Shown: positions 35,870 through 44,569 of the stretch, piece after piece | Position numbering within the stretch: the stretch's first letter is position 1 | Layout of the letters: each line of letters begins with the position of its first letter | Source: Actinomycetota bacterium | GTDB taxonomy: Bacteria > Actinomycetota > Acidimicrobiia > Acidimicrobiales > JAJPHD01 | Reading direction: 5' to 3' | DNA length: 64,000 nt | Assembly: GCA_021325455.1 (NCBI GenBank) | Contig: JAJPHD010000010.1 | Coordinates: forward strand, 62,001 to 126,000 | Translations under genes and position numbers: made by a program | Notes under the pieces: model-generated | Database searches by the model: none | What the model saw: the letters and a program-made list of their open reading frames with translations, nothing else | What the model was told of the DNA's origin: nothing

Positions 35870-36709
35870 TCAGATGACGAAGTCCAGCTGGTCCACGACG
35901 GCCTTCCCCAGAGCCAGGTCCCCCTGGACGGCCACCCTCCCGTCGGATAGGGCCGGCCCCGGAGGCCATCGCCCGGCTGCCAGGGCCATGAATGGCTCGA
36001 ACTCGGCCAGGACGGTGGCGGTGGGGTGGTGGAGGTCGGCAGCGGGTCGGCCCCTGCCCCCCATGACCTCGACGCCGAAGCGGCGCTCGGTGGGCCCTCT
36101 GATCTCGAAGACCACCTTCGTCCCCTCGGGGGCGGCCGCCTTCTTGGCCACGACATAGGGCATGGCCCGCTGCACCTGGTCGAGGGAGCGCTCGGCGGCG
36201 GGGCCCGACAGGTGGCCGGGATGCCCGAGGGCCCGGCGGATGTCCTGCTCGTGGACCCAGCAATCGAAGACACGTATCACCATCAGGTCGCGGTAGGTGC
36301 CCGGGCCCGCCGGGGTCCAGGATGGGGCGGACAGCTCCTCGTCCGGCATGCGCCGCAGCCGGTCCAGCCGTGCCGCCGTGACCTCCTCGAACTCGGCCAG
36401 CAACTCCTCTCCCGGCACCCGGCGCCGGGACCTCACCCAACGCTCGTTGGCCTCACCGATGGGGTTGCGGACATAAGGGGGCATGGGCTCCCCGCCTGGG
36501 TCAGGCACCGGCCGGCCGAGGAGCTGGGACTCGGTGCCCACCATGTGGGCCAGGATGTCGTGGACGGTCCACCCCGGGCAGTCAGTGGGCCGTGCCCAGC
36601 AGTTGGGGGTCAGGCTGGTGCACACGTGGACCGTGGCCCCCCAGGTCTCGGCCAGCTCGCCGGCTAGCGTCTCTCCGGACGGCAGGAGGGGCGAGGCATG
36701 CTCGGGCAC
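35870..36709 (-). CDS. Mycothiol-dependent maleylpyruvate isomerase family protein (DinB fold)
   Basis: A 279-residue DinB-superfamily protein. The N-terminal region has the metal-site pattern CPGWTVHDILAHMVGTESQLLG with a further His pair in RVFDCWVHEQDIRRALGHPG, as in mycothiol-dependent maleylpyruvate isomerase and its many actinobacterial relatives. The C-terminal domain resembles the SCP2-like/MDMPI_C part. The real substrate is unknown, since no gentisate genes are present. GTG 36709 leaves 7 bp to the upstream gene; ATG 36748 would overlap it by 32 bp. Confidence 0.88.
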   Translation of the reverse strand: MPEHASPLLPSGETLAGELAETWGATVHVCTSLTPNCWARPTDCPGWTVHDILAHMVGTESQLLGRPVPDPGGEPMPPYVRNPIGEANERWVRSRRRVPGEELLAEFEEVTAARLDRLRRMPDEELSAPSWTPAGPGTYRDLMVIRVFDCWVHEQDIRRALGHPGHLSGPAAERSLDQVQRAMPYVVAKKAAAPEGTKVVFEIRGPTERRFGVEVMGGRGRPAADLHHPTATVLAEFEPFMALAAGRWPPGPALSDGRVAVQGDLALGKAVVDQLDFVI

Positions 36710-36716
36710 CGGCGGA

Positions 36717-37871
36717 TCATAGGCCGCCGGCGGGCCGGGAAGGCCCATCCCGGGGTACCGGAGCACCTCCCGGGTCCGTCCCGGGCTCCCTGGCAACGCC
36801 GGGTGGCACCGTCTCGTGCTCCCCTCCCCGGAGCTGGCCCGGCTGCCCCGTGGCCTCCGCCGGCCTGGACGCCGGGGCGGCGGCACGAGCCCCCTCCCCG
36901 GACCCTGCCCCGTCGCCCTCCTCGAAGGCCACCTCGATGTGCTGCTGGGGCAGCTGGCGACGCTCCTCCGCCAGGGCGGTAAGCACGGTGCGGTCAGCCT
37001 CGGTGAGCGGGGGCGCGGTCAGGCTGCGCGGCCACAGGCGCCGGGCCTTGACCACGTTGGCCTCGGCGGCGTAGAGGGTGACCTGAGCGGCGGTGTAGAG
37101 GAAGGCCAGCAGGCCCAGCACCGAGGCGAAATAGCCATAGATCTGATGTGAGTGCTTGAGCTCGTGGCCCACCAGGAAGGTCCCCACGTACTGGAGGATG
37201 GCCCAGGCCACGCCGGCCAGCACCGCCCCCAGCACCAGGTCCCGGGTGGGGACGGCACCGGGGGTGAGGATACGGAAGGCGAGCACGTAGAGGCCCACGT
37301 CGACCAGGACGGTGAGTATCCCCGCCCCCAGCCGGGCGTACCACAGGCTCCCCCCGAACGTCGTTATCCCCGCCAGCACCGTGGTGGCCACCACGTCGAG
37401 CAGGAGCACGGTCAGGAAGGCGAAGCTGCGCAGGAGCCGGAATATGTAGTTGGGACGCTCCAGCTGGGGGACGTTCCAGACCCGGGCCATGGCATTCTGT
37501 GCCGCCTGGCAGATGCCGGTCGAGCCCCAGATCAGCCCCAGGACGCCGATTATGAGGCCGACCAGGCTGCCCTCCTTCAGGGCATGGATGCCCCCTGGCC
37601 CCGTGAGCTGGTTCCCCACGATCGGGAACTGGGCTATTGCCGAGTGGACCACCCGGTGCTGCAGTTGGGGGGTGACGACGAGGCCGAGGATGGTGACCAG
37701 CACCAGCAGCAGCGGGAAGAGCGACAGGAAGCCGTAGTAGGCGACCAGGGCGGCCAGGGAGCCGGCTTGGTCGTTGCCGAACTTCTTCACCACGGCCCAC
37801 AGGAAGGCCACCGGCGGGGTGCGGCGCTGAGCGTGGTCCACGGCACGGATGGTGCGCTGGATGGGGTTCAT
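36717..37871 (-). CDS. YihY/BrkB family membrane protein
   Basis: A 384-residue integral membrane protein with six predicted transmembrane helices between residues 35 and 275. LAALVAYYGFLSLFPLLLVLVTILGL is the first conserved block, IWGSTGICQAAQNAMARVWNVP the second and FVGHELKHSHQIYGYFASVLGLLAFLY the third, with the last helix ending in ANVVKARRLWPR. The 90-residue C-terminal tail is charged and disordered. The family function is unresolved; the old RNase BN assignment is wrong. The mycothiol-dependent gene follows closely on the same strand. Confidence 0.93.
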   Translation of the reverse strand: MNPIQRTIRAVDHAQRRTPPVAFLWAVVKKFGNDQAGSLAALVAYYGFLSLFPLLLVLVTILGLVVTPQLQHRVVHSAIAQFPIVGNQLTGPGGIHALKEGSLVGLIIGVLGLIWGSTGICQAAQNAMARVWNVPQLERPNYIFRLLRSFAFLTVLLLDVVATTVLAGITTFGGSLWYARLGAGILTVLVDVGLYVLAFRILTPGAVPTRDLVLGAVLAGVAWAILQYVGTFLVGHELKHSHQIYGYFASVLGLLAFLYTAAQVTLYAAEANVVKARRLWPRSLTAPPLTEADRTVLTALAEERRQLPQQHIEVAFEEGDGAGSGEGARAAAPASRPAEATGQPGQLRGGEHETVPPGVAREPGTDPGGAPVPRDGPSRPAGGL

Positions 37872-37950
37872 AGTCAGGCCGACACTCTTACCCTCCCCAC
37901 GCCTCCGCTACCCCTGTGGCCGCCCCCCGGGAGCAGGACCAGGCCGCCGG

Positions 37951-37956
37951 TATCCT
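37951..37956 (+). promoter_or_regulatory. -10-like hexamer for leaderless map
   Basis: TATCCT, 7 nt, then GTG 37964. No Shine-Dalgarno is visible. Confidence 0.45.
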
Positions 37957-37963
37957 GGCCCCG

Positions 37964-38899
37964 GTGAGCAGCCAGACCGTGACCCGAGCGAACGACCCCT
38001 GCTGGTGCGGCAGCGGCCGCAAGTACAAGCGCTGCCACCGGGCCAGCACGGACCGGGTCCGGCCCGGCCAGATAGGACCGCGGCGGCGCGTGCCCGAGGG
38101 CATCTGCCAGCCCGATTATGCCCGCACGGGGAATCCCGGGACCGAGGACGAGCCCATGGTCAAGCCCCCCGAGGTGCTGGCCGCCATGCGGCGGGCGGGC
38201 CGGGCCGCAGCCGAGGTGCTCCAGGTGGTCGGTGCTGCTGTGGCGCCCGGCGTGACCACCGACGAGCTCGACTCCCTGGCCCACGAAGAGTGCATCAGGA
38301 GGGGGGGGTACCCGAGCCCCCTCAACTACATGGGCTATCCCAAGTCCCTCTGCACCTCGGTGAACGAGGTCATCTGCCACGGCATACCCGACAGCCGACC
38401 CCTTCGGGACGGTGACATCGTCAACCTCGACGTGACGATCTACCTGGACGGGGTGCACGGCGACACCAACGCCACCTTCTACGTGGGACAGGTGGACGAG
38501 GCCTCCCGCCACCTGGTGGAGGTGACCCGGGAGTGCCTGGAGCTGGGCATCGCCGCCGTGCGCCCGGGGCGGCCCTTGTCGGACATCGGCCTGGCCATAG
38601 AGACCCACGCCTCCCGCAACCGCCTCGGAGTGGTGCGAGCCTTCGTGGGCCACGGGATCGGCACCGCCTTCCACTCCCGGCCCACCGTCCTTCACTACTT
38701 CGACCCCTCGGCCACCACGCTCATGGTGCCGGGGATGACGTTCACCATCGAGCCCATGATCACCCAGGGCGACTGGCGCCATATCACCTGGGACGACGGC
38801 TGGACCGCCGTCACCGCCGACGGCAGCCGCAGCGCCCAGTTCGAGCACACGCTGGCCGTCACGGAGGACGGGGCGGAGGTCCTCACCAGCCTGGCCTGA
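37964..38899 (+). CDS. map: Type I methionine aminopeptidase with SEC-C zinc motif
   Basis: A 311-residue methionine aminopeptidase that removes initiator Met from nascent proteins. An N-terminal SEC-C motif (CWCGSGRKYKRCH, about residues 13-25) should bind zinc and perhaps the ribosome. The peptidase domain shows HEECIRRGGYPSPLNYMGYPKS, the metal Asp in VNLDVTIYLDGVHGDTNATF, His in GHGIGTAFHSRP and Glu in FTIEPMI and the last strand. All five metal ligands appear present. GTG 37964 is the start in view of the TATCCT box; it is divergent from yihY. Confidence 0.95.
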   Translation: MSSQTVTRANDPCWCGSGRKYKRCHRASTDRVRPGQIGPRRRVPEGICQPDYARTGNPGTEDEPMVKPPEVLAAMRRAGRAAAEVLQVVGAAVAPGVTTDELDSLAHEECIRRGGYPSPLNYMGYPKSLCTSVNEVICHGIPDSRPLRDGDIVNLDVTIYLDGVHGDTNATFYVGQVDEASRHLVEVTRECLELGIAAVRPGRPLSDIGLAIETHASRNRLGVVRAFVGHGIGTAFHSRPTVLHYFDPSATTLMVPGMTFTIEPMITQGDWRHITWDDGWTAVTADGSRSAQFEHTLAVTEDGAEVLTSLA

Positions 38900-38911
38900 G
38901 CAGGCCCTCGG

Positions 38912-38935
38912 GCAAGGGCCCTGGCCCGGCCTTGC
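38912..38935. terminator. Weak hairpin between convergent map and antiporter
   Basis: GCAAGG(G)CC and GGCCTTGC pair with one bulged G. A second small hairpin (GGGCC-TTC-GGCCC) lies at 38943-38955. A terminator is possible. Confidence 0.3.
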
Positions 38936-38967
38936 TGGCCCTGGGCCTTCGGCCCCGGGGCATCGCC

Positions 38968-39969
38968 TCACCCCAGCACCAGGAGCCCGACGAAGGCCAG
39001 GTAGGAAGCGATCACGGCCAGGCCCTCGCCCCGCCTCAGCCCACCCTTCCTCCCGGTGAGGACCAGGCAGCCCAGGGTCATGGCCAGCAGCCACCACACC
39101 GAGAGCCTGGTCAGCGAGCTGGCCTGCCCCACCCCGAGGACCAGCGCCGGCAGGGCTATGCCCACCACCAGGTTGATGGTGTTGCTGTTGAGCGACTCGC
39201 TGACCACGGCCGACCCGCGCCGGCGCAACGCCAGGCGCACGGCGGCGATGACGTTGGGTATGCCGGTGACGCTGGCCAGCACCAGGGTCCCGATCAGGAC
39301 CTGGGCCACCCCCCACCGGCCGCCCAGCACCACCGAGGCCCGCACCATTCCCACGCTGGCCAGCACCACGCACACGAGGGAGGGCACCAGCGTGAGCAGG
39401 TCGTGACGGGTGGCCCGGGGGGCGGTCTCACCGGTGCGCACATCCCTGGTGACATCCGCCAGGGCCGACACCAGGAGCACCTGGGGAGAATGACCTCCGG
39501 CCGCCGCGGCCCGCTCCACCTGGGCCGGCCGCAGCGAGGAGAGGAAGACGTAGGGGACCAGGACGGCGGCGATAAGGCCCAGCGTGGCCGGTGGGCTGAG
39601 GAGGCCCAGCACCAGCACGGACACGAGGGCCGTGGTCGCCATCACGACCGCCCCCTCCCACACCAGGCCGGCCCGGTGTATGCGGACCTGACCGGCGACG
39701 GCCGCGGACAACCCGAGCAGGGCGGCCAGGTTGAATATGTTCGAGCCGAGAACGACCCCGAAGCCCAGGCTGGCGCGTCCCCCCTGGATGGCGGTGACCG
39801 CCGCCGAGATCTCGGGAGCGTCAGCCCCCAGGGCCGTGAGGATGCCGAGCAGCCCCTCGGACACACCCAGGCGGCTCCCCAGCCGGTCGATGGCCTCGGC
39901 CAGCACCAGGCTGGACACGATCGAAAGGGCCAGACTGGCCAGGAAGAGCAGGACGGGGCCGATTACCAA
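38968..39969 (-). CDS. Sodium/calcium exchanger family antiporter (CaCA)
   Basis: A 333-residue membrane protein with about ten transmembrane segments. The two inverted alpha repeats of the CaCA family are seen: GILTALGADAPEISAAVTA (alpha-1, where the usual TS-P-E reads AD-APE) and LASVTGIPNVIAAVRLALRRRGSAVVSE-LNSNTINL (alpha-2, again without the second acidic residue in the P-E position, reading P-N). It probably exchanges calcium or another cation for Na+ or H+, but the alpha-2 change makes ion choice uncertain. TTG 39969 is the likely start. Confidence 0.85.
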   Translation of the reverse strand: MVIGPVLLFLASLALSIVSSLVLAEAIDRLGSRLGVSEGLLGILTALGADAPEISAAVTAIQGGRASLGFGVVLGSNIFNLAALLGLSAAVAGQVRIHRAGLVWEGAVVMATTALVSVLVLGLLSPPATLGLIAAVLVPYVFLSSLRPAQVERAAAAGGHSPQVLLVSALADVTRDVRTGETAPRATRHDLLTLVPSLVCVVLASVGMVRASVVLGGRWGVAQVLIGTLVLASVTGIPNVIAAVRLALRRRGSAVVSESLNSNTINLVVGIALPALVLGVGQASSLTRLSVWWLLAMTLGCLVLTGRKGGLRRGEGLAVIASYLAFVGLLVLG

Positions 39970-40083
39970 GCGCGGCCTCTCAGGCCCGGGGACCCCGTGG
40001 CGGCCCCCCGATCCGACAGCGGGACCGAGTCGCCACTATCTTCCCCACACGTCAGGCACCAAGAAGGAGGACGGCTGCCCGCC

Positions 40084-40590
40084 ATGACCACGCCCCCGAC
40101 ACCACCCCTCGACCACGACGACCCGGGGGCGTCGGGTGCTGCCGCCCGCCGGCACCTCGCCCTGGCCGTTGCGGGCGCCGCCCGCCGGCACCTCGTCCCG
40201 CTGGCCGTGGCCGCCGCCGGCGTGGCCAGTGCCGTGGGACTGAGCGCCTGCAGCCCCACCCCCGCCAACATGAGCCACGGCCCCCTCGGGGCCAGCGGGC
40301 TCGGCCCCGTGGGCCAGGAGCAGGCCGTGAGGGCCGCCCAGGCCGTCATCTACATCCGCAGCGAGCAGTACGTCCCTTCCACCCTGCACGTCAAGGCGGG
40401 GTCCAACATCCTGGTGGTCAACAACGACCGCGACAGCCATTCGGTCACGGCCACCAACGGCTCCTTCAACACCGGGGTCATCGCCGGCGGAGGGGACGAC
40501 GCCTCGTTCCGGGTCAAGAAGCCTGGCGTCTACCACTTCTACGACCAGATGGACCCGCTCATGCGCGGCATCATCTACGTGAGCCGCTGA
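40084..40590 (+). CDS. Cupredoxin-fold lipoprotein with substituted copper ligands
   Basis: A 168-residue paralogue of the amicyanin-like lipoprotein at 7.1 kb. A long Ala/Arg-rich leader ends in a lipobox LSAC (Cys56). The cupredoxin domain keeps His119 (DSHSVTA), the NTGVIAGGG turn and Met160. The positions of the ligand Cys and second His are Asp154 and Asp157 in YDQMDPLMRG, so a blue-copper site cannot form. It may bind another metal or serve structurally. AAGGAGG lies about 14 nt before the ATG, longer than ideal. Confidence 0.85.
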   Translation: MTTPPTPPLDHDDPGASGAAARRHLALAVAGAARRHLVPLAVAAAGVASAVGLSACSPTPANMSHGPLGASGLGPVGQEQAVRAAQAVIYIRSEQYVPSTLHVKAGSNILVVNNDRDSHSVTATNGSFNTGVIAGGGDDASFRVKKPGVYHFYDQMDPLMRGIIYVSR

Positions 40591-40612
40591 CAGAGGACCT
40601 TCGTCCTCCCGC

Positions 40613-41548
40613 TCAGGCAGGTCGCCGGCCCCAGCGCAGGACGGCGCTGCCCCACGTCATGCCGGCACCGAACCCGGACATCAGCACCAGGTCCCCCTCG
40701 CTCAGGCGCCCTTCCTCCACCGCCTCGGCCAACGCCACCGGGATGGAGGCCGAGGAGGTGTTGCCCGTGCGCTCCACGATCAGCATGCTGCGCTCCATGG
40801 GCAGACCCAGTCGCTGGCACACGGCCTCGATGATGCGGAGGTTGGCCTGGTGAGGGATGAAGAGGGCCACCTCGCTCACATCCACCTTGGCCCGCTCCAG
40901 GGCGGCCTGGGCTGAGGCGGCAGTGGCCCGCACCGCCCGGCGGAACACCTCGCGCCCGTCCATGTACACGTAGCCGCCCCGGGGCTGGTACAGGAGAGAG
41001 GCAGCCCCACCGTCAGCGCCCAGGTCCCAACCGAGCAGCATGGGCTCGCCGGGGACGGCCTCCAGCACCACCGACCCGGCGGCATCGCCGAACAGGACGG
41101 CCGTCGAGCGGTCCTCCGGGTCCACGATGCGAGAGACCGTGTCCGAGGCCGTGACCACCACCCGCTCCAGGCCCGTGGCGATGGCGCCGTTGGCCAGCAC
41201 CAGGGCGTACACGAAGCCGGAGCAGCCCGAGTTGACATCCATGGCCCCCCCGGCCAGGCCCAGCTCCCCCTGCACGAGGGAGGCCGTGGCCGGGACGGGC
41301 TGGTCAGGGGTGTTGGTGGACACTATGAGCAGGTCCACCACTGCGGGGTCCATGCCGGCCCGGGACAGGGCCTGGCGGGTCGCCTGGACGGCAAGGCCGG
41401 TGGTGGTCCCGCCCACCCGGCGCTCCCGGATCCCGGTCCGCTCCACGATCCAGCGGTCGGAGGTGTCCAGCCGGGCCTCCAGGTCGGCGTTGGTGAGGAC
41501 CTGGTCCGGCAGGGCGGCACCCCACCCCGTTATGGCTGCGCAGGGCAT
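40613..41548 (-). CDS. fabH: Beta-ketoacyl-ACP synthase III
   Basis: A 311-residue KAS III that condenses an acyl-CoA primer with malonyl-ACP to start fatty acid synthesis. The catalytic triad is complete: Cys in VNSGCSGFVYAL, His in FIPHQANLRIIEAV and Asn in ERTGNTSSASIPVAL. RTGIRERR near residue 40 is the CoA-binding signature. The ATG at 41548 is preferred to a longer frame because TACCGT lies 6 nt before it. No other fab gene is adjacent, so a role in a special primer or polyketide-like chain cannot be excluded. Confidence 0.93.
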   Translation of the reverse strand: MPCAAITGWGAALPDQVLTNADLEARLDTSDRWIVERTGIRERRVGGTTTGLAVQATRQALSRAGMDPAVVDLLIVSTNTPDQPVPATASLVQGELGLAGGAMDVNSGCSGFVYALVLANGAIATGLERVVVTASDTVSRIVDPEDRSTAVLFGDAAGSVVLEAVPGEPMLLGWDLGADGGAASLLYQPRGGYVYMDGREVFRRAVRATAASAQAALERAKVDVSEVALFIPHQANLRIIEAVCQRLGLPMERSMLIVERTGNTSSASIPVALAEAVEEGRLSEGDLVLMSGFGAGMTWGSAVLRWGRRPA

Positions 41549-41554
41549 CCCCCG

Positions 41555-41560
41555 ACGGTA
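41555..41560 (-). promoter_or_regulatory. -10-like hexamer for leaderless fabH
   Basis: TACCGT on the minus strand, 6 nt, then ATG 41548. Confidence 0.35.
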
Positions 41561-41570
41561 CACGGCAGGG

Positions 41571-41589
41571 GGGTGGCGGTGTGCCACCC
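41571..41589. repeat. Inverted repeat in the fabH/CBS divergent spacer
   Basis: GGGTGGC (41571-41577) and GCCACCC (41583-41589) flank a 5-nt loop. It could be an operator between the two leaderless promoters. No regulator is known. Confidence 0.4.
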
Positions 41590-41651
41590 GGCCCCATCGC
41601 CCTGCGGCGGCCAACGGCTCGTCCCGCCGAGCACGCCCCGCCGGGCCCCGT

Positions 41652-41657
41652 TAGGCT
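41652..41657 (+). promoter_or_regulatory. -10-like hexamer for leaderless cystathionine beta-synthase start
   Basis: TAGGCT, 9 nt, then GTG 41667. It supports the start that includes the N-terminal extension. Confidence 0.4.
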
Positions 41658-41666
41658 CGCCGCTTC

Positions 41667-43361
41667 GTGGACGTCCTCGTCGTGGTGGGCAGCCAGCCCC
41701 CGCCCGCTCGCTTGGCCGACCGGGCGCTGCACCAGCTCCGCCTGCCCGGGGGGGAGGTGCTACCCGGCACGGTCGCCGACCTCCGGGCCCGCATCCCCCG
41801 CCAGGTGGCCGTGACGGGGCCGTACGGGGATGCAGCCCGGGTGGCCACCGCCCTTCACCAGGCGGGCCTGCCCGTGGTCCTCTACACGGTGAGGCCACCG
41901 GCCCCCGGCCAGCCGGGCCCGGGCCAGCCAGCCGAGGGGGCGCCGCCCCCGGGCGGCATCGAGGTGCGCTTCTTGGACGAGGGGCCCGAGATGGACACGG
42001 TGGACTCCGTCCTCGACCTCATAGGCAACACCCCCTTGGTGCGCCTGGACCGCACTGCCAGGCACCTGTCCTGCCACCTGCTGGCCAAGCTGGAGTCCCT
42101 GAACCCCGGCGGGAGCGTCAAGGACCGCCCGGCCGTGGCCATGATCGAGGCGGCCGAGGCCGCCGGCCTCCTCCAGCCGGGAGGCACCATCGTGGAGCCC
42201 ACCTCGGGGAACACCGGGGTGGGGCTGGCCCTGGTCGCCGCCCGCCGTCGGTACCGCTGCGTGTTCACCATGCCCGACAAGATCTCGGCCGAGAAGATCC
42301 AGCTCCTGCGGGCCTACGGGGCCGAGGTGGTGGTGTGCCCCACCACGGTGGCCCCCGAGCACCCGGAGTCCTACTACTCGGTAGCCAACCGCCTGGCCGA
42401 GGAGATCCCCGGCGCCTTCCAGCCCAACCAGTACCGCAACCAGGCCAACCCGGCCGCCCACGAGGCCTCCACGGGGCCAGAGATATGGCGCCAGACCAAC
42501 GGCCGGGTCACCCACCTCGTGGCCAGCATCGGGACGGGCGGGACCATCACCGGCACCGGTCGCTACCTCAAGTCCCGCAATCCCGCCATCCAGGTCATCG
42601 GGGCCGACCCCGAGGGCTCCGTGTACTCCGGGGGGGGAGGCAGGCCCTACCTGGTGGAGGGGATCGGGGAGGACTTCTGGCCCGATACCTACGACCCGAG
42701 CGTCCCCGACCGCATCGTGAGCGTGAGCGACCGGGACTCCTTCCTCACCGCCCGCCGTCTCACCAGGGAGGAGGGGATCCTGGCCGGCGGGTCCTGTGGG
42801 ACGGCAGTATGGGCCGCCCTGGAGGTGGGCAAGGACCTGGGCCCCGAGGACGTGGTGGTGGTTCTCCTCCCCGACTCGGGCCGGGGCTACCTGTCGAAGC
42901 TCTACAACGACGAGTGGATGGCGGACTTCGGGTTCCTCCGGGTGGGCAACCGCACCGCCGGCGAGGTGCTGGCCGCCAAGCGCAACTCGCTCCCGCCCCT
43001 CGTCCACATCCACCCCCAGGAGACGGTCCGCACCGCCATAACCGTGCTGGACGAGTTCGGGGTCTCCCAGCTCCCGGTCCTGCAGGCCGAGCCCCCCCTG
43101 AACGTGGCCGAGGTGGTGGGGTCGGTGAGCGACCGCCAGCTCCTCGAGGCCACCTTCGCCGACACCGGTGTCCTGGACGCCGAGGTGTCCAAGGTCATGG
43201 GCCCCCCCCTCCCCACGGTGGGCACGGGCGACAGCATCGACCGCGCCGTCACCCGCCTGGAAGGGGCCCCGGCGGTGGTGGTGCTGGACGCAGGTCACCC
43301 CGTGGGCATCCTCACCCGCTCGGACCTCCTCGACCACCTCTCCCGAACCAGCCGGCCGTGA
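41667..43361 (+). CDS. Cystathionine beta-synthase with N-terminal extension
   Basis: A 564-residue PLP enzyme joining serine and homocysteine to cystathionine. Residues 109 onward are a normal CBS: VDSVLDLIGNTPLVRLD, the PLP Lys in NPGGSVKDRPA, EPTSGNTGVGLALV, the GTGGTITGTG phosphate loop and GGSCGTAVWAA, then two C-terminal CBS domains (about 440-560). The first 108 residues are extra: a small Rossmann-like VDVLVVVGSQPP, VAVTGPYGDAARVATAL, VVLYTV pattern then a Pro/Gly linker. The alternative start ATG 41991 has GAGGGG 7 nt upstream. It overlaps metB by GTGA. Confidence 0.92.
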   Translation: MDVLVVVGSQPPPARLADRALHQLRLPGGEVLPGTVADLRARIPRQVAVTGPYGDAARVATALHQAGLPVVLYTVRPPAPGQPGPGQPAEGAPPPGGIEVRFLDEGPEMDTVDSVLDLIGNTPLVRLDRTARHLSCHLLAKLESLNPGGSVKDRPAVAMIEAAEAAGLLQPGGTIVEPTSGNTGVGLALVAARRRYRCVFTMPDKISAEKIQLLRAYGAEVVVCPTTVAPEHPESYYSVANRLAEEIPGAFQPNQYRNQANPAAHEASTGPEIWRQTNGRVTHLVASIGTGGTITGTGRYLKSRNPAIQVIGADPEGSVYSGGGGRPYLVEGIGEDFWPDTYDPSVPDRIVSVSDRDSFLTARRLTREEGILAGGSCGTAVWAALEVGKDLGPEDVVVVLLPDSGRGYLSKLYNDEWMADFGFLRVGNRTAGEVLAAKRNSLPPLVHIHPQETVRTAITVLDEFGVSQLPVLQAEPPLNVAEVVGSVSDRQLLEATFADTGVLDAEVSKVMGPPLPTVGTGDSIDRAVTRLEGAPAVVVLDAGHPVGILTRSDLLDHLSRTSRP

Positions 43362-44560
43362 GCGGCCAGGGCGAGTGGAAGGGGCACCCCGGGGGGGCCG
43401 AGGGCCACCTTGACCGTTACGGGTTCGAGACGAGAGCCATACACGCCGGCCAGCCCGCCGACCCCACCACCGGGGCGGTGGTCACGCCCATATACCAGAC
43501 CTCTACCTATGCCCAGGAGGAGGTGGGCCGCCACCGGGGCTACGAGTACAGCCGCAGCGCCAACCCCACCCGCACCGCCCTGCAGGAGTGCCTGGCCTCC
43601 CTGGAGGGAGCGGCCCATGGGCTGGCCTTCGCCAGCGGCCTGGCCGCCGAGGACGCCGTGCTGCGCCTGCTGCCCCCCCGGGTCCATGCCATCATCCCCG
43701 ACGACGCCTACGGGGGCACCTATCGCCTGGTGGCCAGGGTCCATGCCGCCGCCGGCCTGCAGTTCACCCCCGTGGCCCTGGACGACCTCGGGGCGGTGGA
43801 GGAGGCCTGGCGACCGGAGACGGCTCTCGTATGGGTGGAGACGCCCTCCAACCCCAGGCTGCGGGTGGTGGACATCGCCGCCCTTTCCGCCCTGGCCCGG
43901 GAGCGGGGGGCCCTGTGCGTGGTGGACAACACCTTCGCCACCCCCTACCTCCAGCAGCCGCTCTCCCTCGGCGCCCACATCGTGGTCCATTCCTCCACCA
44001 AGTACCTGGGCGGGCACTCCGACGTGGTGGGGGGCTTCCTGGCCACCGGCGACAGCGAGACGGCCGAGCGCCTGGCCTTCCTGCAGAATGCCGCTGGTGC
44101 CGTGCCCGGCCCCTTCGACTGCTTCCTGACGCTGCGGGGCGCCAAGACCCTCGCCGTGCGCATGGAGCGCCACTGCGACAACGCCGAGGCGGTGGCAGGC
44201 ATGCTCTCCTCCCACCCCGCCGTGGCCGCCGTCCACTACCCCGGGCTGCCCCGCCATCCCGGCCACGACCTGGCCTGCCGCCAGATGCGCCGCTTCGGGG
44301 GCATGGTCTCCTTCACCCTGGCCGGCGGGGAGGCGGCTGCCCTGGAGGTGGCCCGCTCCACCCGCCTGTTCACCCTGGCCGAGTCGCTGGGAGCCGTCGA
44401 GTCCCTGATCGAGCACCCCGCCCGCATGACCCACGCCTCTGCGGCAGGCACCCCCCTGTCGGTGGACCCCGGGCTGTTGCGCCTGTCCGTGGGCCTGGAG
44501 GCCGCCGAGGACCTGCTGGAGGACCTTTCCACCGCCCTGGACCGGGTGCGGGCGCAATAG
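43358..44560 (+). CDS. metB: Cystathionine gamma-synthase/lyase family PLP enzyme
   Basis: A 400-residue Cys/Met metabolism PLP enzyme. It begins FETRAIHAGQPADPTTGAVVTPIYQTSTYAQ, with YEYSRSANPTRTALQECLASLEG, DDAYGGTYRLV, VWVETPSNPRLRVVDI and the PLP Lys in HSSTKYLGGHSDVVGG. The mycobacterial enzyme of this type makes cystathionine from O-acyl-homoserine, but lyase activity cannot be excluded from sequence. The GTG overlaps the CBS stop. CBS plus this enzyme make a transsulfuration module between Cys and Met; if both run as named they would work in opposite directions, so lyase use is quite plausible. Confidence 0.93.
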   Translation: MSGQGEWKGHPGGAEGHLDRYGFETRAIHAGQPADPTTGAVVTPIYQTSTYAQEEVGRHRGYEYSRSANPTRTALQECLASLEGAAHGLAFASGLAAEDAVLRLLPPRVHAIIPDDAYGGTYRLVARVHAAAGLQFTPVALDDLGAVEEAWRPETALVWVETPSNPRLRVVDIAALSALARERGALCVVDNTFATPYLQQPLSLGAHIVVHSSTKYLGGHSDVVGGFLATGDSETAERLAFLQNAAGAVPGPFDCFLTLRGAKTLAVRMERHCDNAEAVAGMLSSHPAVAAVHYPGLPRHPGHDLACRQMRRFGGMVSFTLAGGEAAALEVARSTRLFTLAESLGAVESLIEHPARMTHASAAGTPLSVDPGLLRLSVGLEAAEDLLEDLSTALDRVRAQ

Positions 44561-44569
44561 CCACCGTCC

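Noticed and set aside
38968-39969. Antiporter considered as broken because alpha-repeat residues differ from the consensus
   Set aside because: All membrane segments and both repeats are present in an open frame. Substitutions at these positions occur in CaCA branches of different ion choice, so it is kept as a gene.
41571-41666. Possible SAM or other methionine-related riboswitch upstream of cystathionine beta-synthase
   Set aside because: The spacer is too short, has only a 7-bp hairpin, and the gene looks leaderless. No SAM aptamer core could be seen.
41573-43357. Upstream 595 codons in frame with metB
   Set aside because: They lie over cystathionine beta-synthase in another frame and read as low-complexity Gly/Pro/Arg. 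GTG 43358 in the GTGA overlap is the real metB start.
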